From NCBI GenBank assembly GCA_021186555.1, contig JAJKFL010000013.1, forward strand, positions 31,700,743 to 31,764,742: a DNA stretch of 64,000 nt, written 5' to 3'. The DNA comes from Reticulitermes speratus (lineage: Eukaryota > Arthropoda > Insecta > Blattodea > Rhinotermitidae). The notes under the pieces were generated by a model, which was given only the letters and a program-made list of their open reading frames with translations, was not told the origin of the DNA and ran no database searches. The position numbers and the translations under genes are program-made. This document shows, in pieces, positions 44,803 to 57,200 of this stretch (position 1 is its first letter; each line of letters begins with the position of its first letter).

Positions 44803-47800
44803 TCACTGCTTATTCTTTGATATTTTACTACTGAACACTTTTCTCTTGTGAAACTTATTTTTCTGAACAGCACCATCTCTTGCAAATTTCTGTTTCCCTC
44901 TGAAAAACTTATTCCGTATTGTTGAATTCATTTCAGTGTTAGTTCCATATTTTAAACTTTCTACTTTCTTTTTTTTATGAAATGGTCCTGAAGATGACAA
45001 CTTCCTCTTGTTTTGTCTTTGTGGCAGAGAGTCAAACAGACCTGAAAAAAAAAAAAATTGTCTAAATAAAATAGGTTCAACCCTGAACATGGAACATCAA
45101 GTTTCTCCAAAATATTAGCAACCATCAACTAGATACTATGTCATATCCTAGACCATGGTCTTAAAAATTAGTTTTAAATATACATACATACCATAGATCA
45201 AAAAGTTTGCCAGAATGACGGTAGGATGTGGAATGTCATAAACATACAAAATATACTAAATATGCAAGCCATACAGAATTATTACAACACAAATACTATA
45301 AAGATTTCATATACAGTATTATGGACCATCCTTAGACATAAAACATTCATCAATGGAGTAAAAGGAGTGTATATTTAAGTATCTTCTTAATGCTACTTTA
45401 AATTGTGCCTTTCATTCCTAAGACTTGTAAGAGTAAGTGGTAAACTGTTGAAAATTTTTATGCCAGCATAGAATGCACTTTTCTGAAAATGTGAAAGGTT
45501 GGCAGTTGGTCTATGGATGAAGTTCATTAATGGTTTATGGTATGACCCACAAACCAAGCAAGTCTCAGTGGAAGAACCCATCATCTCCACACCCAAAAAA
45601 AAAAAAAAAGGCAAGGCATGTTCACTGAAACGTGAAGGGCATGCTTCCTCCCAGCATTCACGGTGTTGTACATTAGGAATTTGTTTGACAAGGACAAACT
45701 ATCAACTAACATTACTACACTGACACCTTACTGCATCTGTGAGGAAATGTGTGGTGAAAACAACCTGAAAAGTGGGATTCGAGGGGCTGGTTTCTCCACC
45801 ATGACAAAACACCTGCTCACTCTGCTTTGTCTGTGCATGAACTCGCTGAAAACAAAATAGCCTCATTTCACACCCTCCCTGCTCACCAGCTTTAGTGCTA
45901 TGTGACTTCTTTCTTTTCCCAAAACTTGATATGGCATTAAAAGGGAAGAAAAATCTTCTTCCCTTTTAATGCCATATCACCATGATTCAAGCAAAGTCAG
46001 GGGATGCATGCACAGTCACGGGGCTCACTGTATAAAGTCCCACTGGGACTATTTTGAAGGGGGACAAATTGATTAGAAGGAAAGTGTTGTTATAGAGAAA
46101 TAAGTTCAGTCTGGAAATAGTTTTACTGCTCCACGTGTCTGTAAGTTATGTCACAGACTGGTTAAAATTACTGCAGTGTGTACCAAAAGTGGAAGGTTTC
46201 AATTTCAAAGTGTTTACCTGTCTCTGGATCATGCCCCACCTCCTTCCTGTACCATTCAGCATCATTGTCATCTTCACCTGACCCTGCATCTTCTTCCACT
46301 TCCGCCTGCATTTTGTACCTCTCTGATTGATTCTCAGATCTTTTCTGCATCCCTTTCAATGATTTCTGTTTCATCTCTTCCTTCTTTTGTGCTTTCTTTC
46401 GTGTGTTTTCTACCTGTATTCTCTTTCGTTTTTCTTTGAGTTTCCTGTAAATTTAAAAAATAACTAAATAACACGAACATTTTATTTTGTTGAATCTCCC
46501 CAAACAGCACTGCACTGGTTACCACACCTGCTTCTTCATATTTAGGAGATTCTGGCTTGAAATCCACCCAAGTAATGGTTAGCGTGACAGGTCTTGATTC
46601 TGCTGTCTCTCCCCATACATACTCTAAGACAAGACAGCCCTATAATTCATCATTCATAATTACACTGTCATTAAGTGTTAACATAACTTATGCTTATACA
46701 CCTGATAAGGTATCAATGAATAAGTCGGTGATTTAGTAAGCCTTGTAAGTGTTCCTTAGAAGTGATTGAAAGAAAGAAAATGTATACTGATTAAAACTTA
46801 TTTTGAACTTCCTCTACAGCCCCAGTTCTTTAAAACCACTACATTTCTGAACTTGTCTCTATTTGTCATTGGATGAATAAAACTCTTGTGTTGGGTCCCT
46901 GGTAAATCTGCTCTCAAACCATGGAAATACAACTAATTTCCAAAACGCATTAGTTTTATAAAACTGGGGAAGCGGACAAAGTCCAAGAGAGTAGTATTTA
47001 GCTTAAGGATGAAACGTAATTGTTTTACATAAAGACCCAGACCATACCAGACAGTAAATTTAATTTCTGTTGTAAAAACCAATTACGTAGTTAATGTAGT
47101 ATAGCGTAAAAGTCACTGTTTGTTCTGATCTCCATACAAAACGCACAAATGCACTGCATAGGCAGAATGGAGAATTTTTGAATTATGCTTCTTGATCTAT
47201 GGTCATTCTACTCAGTGTCAGAACTTCAACGTCAGAACGTCAACATAAACCGCCCATTAAATAAACGATATTCCAACAGTAACCATGTTCACCCAAAAAG
47301 TACACACAACAGGAAAGCTTAATATGTTAACCAAAGGAATGAAGTATGGTTTTTAGAAACACAACCAATATTATAGAAATATTTTAACTTATGAAATATA
47401 CAAGAAAATAAACATTCACCACTTAATGCTACACAAAATTGAAAAGATTGTAAAATTTGTGACCTTGCAAATTAATAATATTCAACTTGCATACATACTT
47501 GTGTTTTAGATATGTACTTTTTATGCCTGATGATGTCCGTGAGAAGGACCAAAACATGTAGCATTATTGATACAAGCAATAAAGAATCGTTATGTTCGAC
47601 AGCAGTACATTTAGTATTATTGAAATGTCACAACACAACACGATTAACTGCACTGAAATTTTTGAATATTAAACCTGGTGGTACATAAAGTAGCCACTGG
47701 GCTTTAAAAGGTTAATCAATATGTCATACCATCATCAAAAAATTTGAAATCTAGAAACATAATGGTTTGTGAAATTCATAAAATGAGAAATGCCATGTGC

Positions 47801-48213
47801 GCAGAGATTAGGCTAACAAACTCATCGACTTCAAATGGCTAATCCATATTCTATTAACACTTACCCACAACATGGTTAGAGCAACAGCTTACTGACAATG
47901 TGACAACACTGCACTGTGTTTGTACCCTTCTGTGTCAATTCAGAAATAATTACACAAAATGGACAAGAAAGGGAGACTAACAGCACTGTAGGCAGCTACA
48001 GAAGTACTAAGATGATTCAATCAATTGTCTAGAACAGTGGTATTCAACCTGGGGGACACGTACCCCCTGGGGGTACGCGAAGACATCTTAGGGGGTACGT
48101 AAAATTAAAAAAAAATAAATATATTATTTCATGATAAACACTGAATAATCTGAGCCAGATTTAGAGTTAGCCACAAGAGACCCGGACATAAGGACATGCG
48201 ATTTGGGAATGCC

Positions 48214-48244
<31 letters not shown>

Positions 48245-51200
48245 CTTTATGTGATTCTTATCTGGGCAGCTAGTTTCATTTTATTCCACGTAGTGCATAT
48301 AATATATTTTTTATTTAATAGCTTGACTCTCCTTTTTCTCATTTAAAACTTATTATTTAATACATTATTTAGATGTAATTTATTTAACTTATTTTAGATG
48401 TAGATTACAGACTATGTATAACTTGAATTATGCACCAACAACTTTGGAGGTACAAAGTTGAAGAGAAATTATATGTGGGGGTACGCAAATAAAAAAGGTT
48501 GAATACCACTGGTCTAGAAATCAGTTATAAACAGAAGGCTGCAAACCTAACAGCTGAGATTGAAGCTGGAGATAGCTGATGAAGAAACAGGAGTACTATA
48601 CTCAGTGGGTGCTATGTACACATTTTTTGAGACCTGACATTACAATCAGATGTCCAAAATGGACAACAGCTCCCAGAAACCCCAAGTACAAACCTCTTCT
48701 CTTCTCGCTCCTTCTTTATCAGCAGTTTCTCTTCCTCGGTTTTCTCAATGAACTCATGAAATAGGACTTCACCATTAAGCACACCTTCTTGTATTTTAAT
48801 CAGCTGGAAAGTAAGACCATAGTATCATTACACTGGCAACATCATAAGCTGCTTCTACCACATCTCCTATCGGCATCAGTGACAACTGTACGTGATAAGT
48901 CAGAATTTAGCCTGACATTCGCTGGAATGGACTGAGGAAACCCCAAGACATTCTTGGATTCCCAACCGAAACTGAAACCAAAATCATTTCAAAAACAAGT
49001 CACTTGCATTAATGGAGATCCAACACACCAACTCTGTCAGCTTCCTTCATTTCCGCATCGGGTTTTATTTTATAAGCACAAAACAAACAAAAAGAAATCA
49101 AAGAAATTTATAAGCAAGTTTTGCTTTATAAAAAATTCATTCTGTGAGCATTTTGTGTCATGAAATAAAACCACATGTATGTGATGTATGTGAATTACCC
49201 CTTTCCCATCCTTCTACAAAGAGGTCATTATCACATCCTCATCACAACAGCTGTCACAAGAACATTACCCCAGGGTGCACAAATACGGGCACCATACTGC
49301 CGTTGCGACTAAATTCTGTACAGTGGCGCCTTGTATCTGTGAGTCTCAGTGTGAAACTTACTTCATGTCACCCTTCTGGCACCTAGAATTTTGAAGTGGC
49401 CCCTAGATTTTTGGAAATTTTGTGTACCCCTGGCTTGATCACATACAATGCCTGCATATCCACCAGGGATTTAGAGTGCTTCGTATCCCCCTGCAAATGA
49501 GTACACTTTGTTAAAAAGAAGAAATTTCTCCAATGCATTAACCACCTTCTGTGACTCGTAGCACAGCTGAGCACCCATCTCACATTCCGGCAGTGATAAG
49601 AATGGACAGTATGGGCTGATTCCCTTAAGAAGGCCAGCATTGTATTTTCCTACACTCAAGGACACGATAAGAGACCTCTCTGTACTTCCAACCTCACTCC
49701 TACCAACTACATCTGGCAGATACTGCAAAAACAATACGCACACAAGCTGTTCAAAAAATATGGAACTCTTTTTAATATCTGTTGTTCCTATGTGCAGACT
49801 ACTCAAAGAAATGTCACATAATGTAAAAAGCAAAGCTACATCACTCAGCATGCGATCATAATGGAGCAATAAATTCATAAGATTGACAGTGTAAAGGTTC
49901 TGACAGTCATTGTGTATGGGGAAATCACGATAATATGCCTTCTGCAAGGAGAAGAAAGAGTTAAGTTGGCACAAATTTTAGGGTACACTATACTTTTATA
50001 TTGTGTAACAAGGCTCATAATAATCATACAGCAGAGAATGTTCAGATATCTGTGAGGTTCAAATGACCAAGGGCAGGACTTGCCTGTAATGTCAACCGAG
50101 GTCCAAGCTCTATGAGTCGTAGGGCTGACTGGGCAGAAGCGTGGCTACCTCGAGAAGACAGTTTCTGTGGCAAGGTAACATGGCTTCCTGGATCATCCTC
50201 TGCTTCACTTTCTGACAGCTGACCAGACCTAGTAAAAAAACAGGGCCAATCAGATCTGCTCAGTGTTCCTTTCAAAATTCTAACAAACGACAGGTGACAG
50301 TGCCACCTTTGTGCACGAACCCTAAACAGTATCATCCCTGAAACTGGAACAGAGAAGACCACTGGCCAGCCTCTGAACTGTTACATAACAGTAAATCTGA
50401 AATAAGGAAGTATTTCTGAAAGAATATTGGCTCCAGCAGTTAATGCTGAGGGTAAGAATGTGTGAAACAATACCCTGTCCCCCATATGTCTTCATGGTGT
50501 GGTACACACAATTAAGCACAGGGGCACCTTTACCTTATAAAAAAGATATGCCATTACACACTTTGCAATAAACCCTGTAACATTCTGCACGTCCTTTATG
50601 GGAAAACACCGGCACAGAATGAAAAAGTCAACTATATTTATGATACCTGAGGGTTTCATAGTAGTGGTGAGTTCTACCCTATAATATACCCATTAATATA
50701 GCAGGTGATTACCCACATTTTGGAGGAATCTGCTGTCTCTACTTCCCAACCTTGCCAACAGTGCTAACCAACCACATACCATACTACACACAGTCATAAC
50801 CCAGAAAACCACAATCTTAACAGTTATGATCATGTGGGAACAGAACAGAATGTCAAGGAAAACAGAGGCAAACAGTAAAGTTCTGAAAAGGACAGGCACC
50901 ATATTATGGGACAAGTACAATAACAGAGACAGGTGGGACGGGCAACAACATTCACCGTCGTCATCATATACAAGCTGAAGACAAACATTACAGACGAAAC
51001 ACTCTACCTTACTATGACACATAACTGACAACACATGTTGCCACGCAGTTCAAGATATTCATATTCACAATCCTGTATGACAATATCTACGAGGGCTGTT
51101 CGGAAAGTAACCTCCATTTATTTTTAGCAACTAACTGAATAAAGCGGCGGAGGTAGCGCTTGCGCCGTAACTTCATGTAACTCAGTAACTAGTCAACCAT

Positions 51201-54200
51201 CACTTAAACAGCCACCAGTTGATCGTTCTCGTCACGTATTGAGTGTTTATGATGTGTGCTGCAATCAATTATCCCACTAGCTGCGAAGTTCGCACTGTTA
51301 TTCGGTTTCTTCACGCTAAACAAATGAGTGCTGCTTATATCCATCGTGAATTATGCGTGGTTTATGGACCAAACATAATGAGTGAAGGATCTGTAAGACA
51401 GTGGTGTAGAATGTTCAGAAATGGGCGGACAAATGTTCACGATGATGAGTGGAATGGTCAGCCTTCTGTAGTGAATGACGATCTTGTGCAAAGTGTGAAC
51501 AAAAAAATTAGAGAAAACCGGCACTTCACAATTTCAGAGCTTTCATTTCAATTTCCACACATTTCACGCACAGTTCTCTATGAGATTGTCACACATAAGC
51601 TAGGCTATCACAAGTTTTGCGCAAGATGGGTTCCAAAAATGCTTACAGACGCGCACAAAATGCAGAGAATGGCCTCAGCTTTGACTTTTTTGGAGCGATA
51701 TTGCAAAGATGGAAATTAATTTCTCAATCATATCGTAACTGGAGATGAAACCTGGCTTTCCTGTGTGAATGTTGAAACCAAAGAGAAGTCTAAGCAGTGG
51801 ATGCACAAACATTCACCAAACAAGCCAAGAAAGTTCAAACAAACTTTGTCTGCCAGAAAGCTGATGGCAACTGTTTTCTAGGACACGAAAGGAGTGTTGC
51901 TGGTTGATTTTATGCCGCAAGGGACCACAATAACGTCAGAAGTGTATTGTGAAATGTTAAAAAAACTGCAAAGGGCCATTCAGAACAAAAGGGCCGGAAT
52001 GCTGACCTCCGGTGTGGTGCTTCTGCATGACAACGAACATTGTTTGAGCAATTCAACCGGGAATTGTTTGACCACCCTCCTTACAGCCCTGATCTGGCTC
52101 CTAGTGATTACCACCTATTCATGCACATGAAGAATTGGTTGCGATCACAGCGCTTCAACAACAACAAGGAGTTGAAAGCAGACATTGAAACGTGGTTGAG
52201 CACACTGGTGGCAGACTTCATTGAACAGGGCATACTACAGCTCGTCCCCCGGTACGATAAGTGCCTCAATTCCGGCGGTGACTATACTGAAAAATAGGTT
52301 AAGCATGTAGATATTTATTGTATATAATAACATATTTTTATCTCACTGCATGTTTTTTTAACAGCTAAACGGAGGTTTCTTTCCAAAGGGCCCTCGTACA
52401 ACCGCCTAAACAGTAATGGATACTGCATTTACACATGTACACAGATGTTATGCCTTTAATGAATAACATGTATTTTACTTTAAAGTGTACATACGTGCAA
52501 GCTTGAGATAATTATAACTTAAAACAACAATATTGCACTTATTTAGTTACTAAGAAACCAATAGGAATCAATGTTAGTGAGAATACAGTTAGTGGACGCT
52601 GCAAGGAAACCCCTGATGATGCTGAAGTACAGCCGAAACATATGTAGGGTTGCAATATCATATATAAAATAAGTGCATTTGTTGTTTTAAGTTATAATGT
52701 ATTTTACTATTTACTTATAAAATATTAGGATTCAATCTATGTAATTGTATCATGGATCCCTCCCCAATAGCTCAACAGCTCTAGTGGGCCTACGGCTCCT
52801 CCTTGTCGAGGTTTTGAGATCACACTCAATTAGACACACTACAGTTGGTAGGACTGGATGAGTGATCGGCCCCTCACAGAGACCTCTACCTGACAACACA
52901 CAACACTCACAAGAGACAGACATCCATGCCCCCGGAAGGATTCAAACTTGCAATCCCAGCACGCGAACGGCCACAGACCCACACTTAGACCGAGCGGCCA
53001 CTGGGAACAGGCATATCTAGATGTATTATATTTAAATTTATTAATTTCTTTGAATTACTTCCTTGCTGGCTGTTTGTGTAATGGTCTTGAAAATCTTCCC
53101 ATGACATTAGTGTTATCCCTGATAATGGCTAACTAGCCAAAAAATGTTGGAGTGTAAATAAATAACTTAAGTATACAGTATGCCTGGTTGGTTATATATA
53201 TTATTTCATTATATTGGTGTACACAGTAATAAAGTATTACAAAACTGAAAACTGTTTGAGGATGCTCACAGGTGAAGGTATTGCAAGAGTTAGTAAAAGT
53301 CATGACAAGCATATTTACACAGGAGTCCCACAGATGTGCAAGTTGGTGTATTCTGCATGCAAAGAATTCCTTGGCCTGCTACATAAACCACTGTACCACA
53401 GCCTCCTGCAGATCATCGTCCAACATGAATCTGAGGGCTTTCTTTAACAGTCCACAGATTTGAAAATCACATGGTAATAAGTCAGCGCTGTATGCAGGAT
53501 GCTGGAGCACCTCCCACTGCATGGCATTCTGTTGGTCCTGAACTCTGTAGGCCAGTGGTATTCAACCTTTCTTGTTCGCGTACCCCCAGATTTAATTTCT
53601 CTTCGACTTTGTACCCCCAAAGTTGTTGGTGCATAATTCAAGTTATACATAGTCTATAAACTACAGCTAAAATAATTTAATTAAATTACGTCTAAAATAA
53701 TTTAAATAAATTACATACAAAATAATGTATTAAATAACAAGTTTTAAATGAGGAAAAAGGAGAATCAAGCTATTAAATAACAAATATATTATTGCCGATC
53801 ATATAAAAATTAATAAAGAAACAAAGGTATTTTAGCAAAGCAAAATTATATGCACTAAGTGGAATAAAATGAAACTAGCCACCCAGATAAGAATCACTTA
53901 AAGGAGAGAGAGAAAAAAATGGCGCTCCCAAATCGCATGTCCTTATGTCCGGGTCTCTTGTGGCTAACCCTAAATCTGGCCCTGATTATTCAGTGTTTAT
54001 CATGAAATAATATATATTTTTTTTTAATTTCACATACCCCCTAAGATGTCTTGGCGTACCCCTGGGGGTACATGTACCCCAGGTTGAATACCACTGCTGT
54101 AGGCCACATGGGATGGGCATCGTTATGCAGAAGGATGATGTCTTCAGTCAGTTTACCCACACAGAGTTCAGGAGGAACTTAATAGTGGGCAATGAGAGGT

Positions 54201-57200
54201 GCTCAAACATCATGCATACAGCTCGGCCTTATTGCCATGCAATTTTACAACTTTGGACCATTCACATCAGTCAACGATGCGCAGGAGGCTGTGGCTAGAG
54301 TGGTTTAGGCAGCAGCCCAAGGAAATCTTTGCAGATGGGATAAGCTGACATGTGCATCAATAGGAATCCTGCATAAATGCCTGTGGTGATTTTTCCTAAC
54401 TGTTGCAATAACTTCACCTACGAGCATGCTCGGATGGGTTTCAGTTCTACACAAGGAAGATTCTTCTGTAAGAGTTGGCAAGTTCACATATGTTGGCTTA
54501 CTTTGTGATGAAGTCTGAAATATCTTCAAATCGCCCCAGGTTTGGGACTTTACTCTGTACCAACTTCTTTACACCCTTGGACAGCCCTACAGGCACTGCT
54601 TTGATGGCATAATGCCGGAAATCAATCATCTTCGAACTGACATCATAGTTCAGTAGTACGCAGCGCCGGATGTTGCTCAGCTTAACCTGTAACACACATT
54701 TCGTCACATGCATATGGCCGACAAGCAGCACCAGTGCACTTGCCTAGAAACAGGTGAAGGAGGAAGAAATAAACAAATTGTCAATACTACACAGTCAGTT
54801 TCTTTTACGCTGAACTTATGCTACCCCCCCAAGTGGCACGAGGGCCTGGACATTTCCCATATTCATAAAGTTTTACCTTTGACAGAAGTGATGGAAAACC
54901 AGAGAAGGCTAATGCATTACCTCTCAAGCATTTAGTTCTGTTTATGTGCATAACTGACCAACAGATGGCACCACCCTGTCTGAAGCACAGCATGAAGTTG
55001 GGATTCTCCAAATTCACTTCATTTCACATTTGTCAAGGTGACTGGAAACTAGTTGGCTCATAAGGTAACGCTTCTGACTTGTATTCAGGAGGTGGCCAGT
55101 TCAAATCTTGGCTGGGACGCCAACTATAATATACTGAAGTATCTTGTGATTTTCCTCAGTCTATAAGTCAAATGATGAGACAGTACAGCAAATTAGGCCA
55201 AAGCACTTCCTTCCACATCCCTTACAATTCACCATTTGCTAACCATCCTATCATTTGACACTTATAGTCTCAGCTCCTAACAGTGCCGTTAAATATACCA
55301 TAAACAAAGGAAATAGCAACGGAGGTGACTAAAAAGGATGTATAATAAAATATCTGCTCTGGATCCAGCTAATCTCAGAACTTCTGCAATGTGCCTTTGC
55401 CCAGCATATCCCAGCCAATCTGTAGAGTTAAAATCGAAATCCCACCTGAAGGACTCTCACCTGAAGTATAGATTTGTATTCTTATATGCCATACTTGGAG
55501 GCAGGGCTCCATACCTACTGGCCATTAAATGAAATCACCTGACCCATCATCATCCAGCAATATATTTCATACAAATACCGGAGTACTCCAGGATAACATT
55601 ACAGTCTGTATCACGAGTTAAACAAAATCCATGAACATTATCCATAAACACAGAACTCAACACACTGTCTCTTATGTATTGCAATGAATATTTATGAGTG
55701 AACATTTTAATATAACCCTACAATACATACACTACATACAAGCCAACACTGACAGCGATTGTAGCACACCTGATGGAAGCTAAGTAAGCAACTGATCCAT
55801 GACAGTCATCTATTTGTGACAGCCCTCTATTACCAACAATCATCCGTTCTTCTAATCTCTCTGTAACAACTGATCAAAATAAAACTTGTAATGCAATTCT
55901 GGCATTGACCCCAAACATTTTTATGCTCACCATCTGTCCTCGTTAACTCATCCATGCTAAGTAGATTAGCACTACAGACTTTCTGAACCTTGGCTGTCTG
56001 GCAGAGGTATTGCCCCACTCCTTACTAACACAAGTAAAAATTCAAGTCTTCTGGGATGTTACACCATGGGCCTAGGGCTATAGTACCTGATATTTCCAAG
56101 GACTGTAGTGCCTTCATCTTCTTGACCCTGAAGATGAGCCTTCAAAACACCAGGAAATAAAACCCCAACGACAGGGTGTAACATCCCACAAGACTTTGAC
56201 TCTTCAGTAACACTGCTGTGAGAACCTCAGTCTTGCACGGAGGCAAGTACTTAGCATTATGCCATGGCTGCACTACCAGCAGAGAATGGGCCCCCGGTAC
56301 CCAATGCAGAAGAGATGAACTGTGTCCTAGAGTTGGTCTGAACACTGTGGCTGCGAGAAAAATCTACACTCACCAGAAATCAAGGTGTGATTCTCTGGTG
56401 ACCTGGTCCATATCATAGTCACTACATTGACTGAGCTAGCTGACATATTGAAGGTAGCTTGGCAAGCATATGTTTGGAGCCAAAATACACATATGCTTGT
56501 AAAGTCACTGAAACATTTTATAATCTTCCTGAGGTTCATGTTTCTCACCTTTGTGATGTTGATGGTTGGAAACATGTTCTGAAACATGGAGGCCATCAGC
56601 TTCATGTGGAGTCCCTCACCACTGAAACTGTTCATCACTATGAGTGGTGCATTCTGGTACAGCTTCTCAAACACAAACTGCTTCTTCATAGCTGATACAA
56701 CATCTCGGGTCAAGGAGTAATTGTGTACCTGGAATGTGAGCGTGGGGCCATGTGGAAGGCGTGCGATCTTCATGTATGTCCCCAGCTCGGTGCTAGTGAA
56801 GATGCACAGGTGAGATACATGGAGCACCCCAGCAATAGACACAAAATCCTTGATAGTATTCTTCTTGCGAGGCTTAAAAATGAGGGAGAAAGAGGGTTAG
56901 CTTCCTGGTTCAATAAAAGACTGGACAAATAACACAAAAAAATTTTCATCACTTTAATGTGCTACAAAACATGCATAAAACTGCAAGATTTGAGGTTCTC
57001 ACTGCAGTGTTGCTGAGGATTCAAGTCTGATAGGATGTGACCATACCTGTAGCCAGACCACAAACACAGTGTGTGCAGTGGCTTGCAGTGCAGGTGCGTA
57101 TCTGTACACACATTTATTAACATACATAATGTTCTATCATATATACACTATGTATATATATATATATGTATGCATTAGCATAAAACACACCTTTGTCAGG

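Noticed and set aside
56459..56695. 78-codon plus-strand ORF
   Set aside because: It is antisense to PPAN exon 3.
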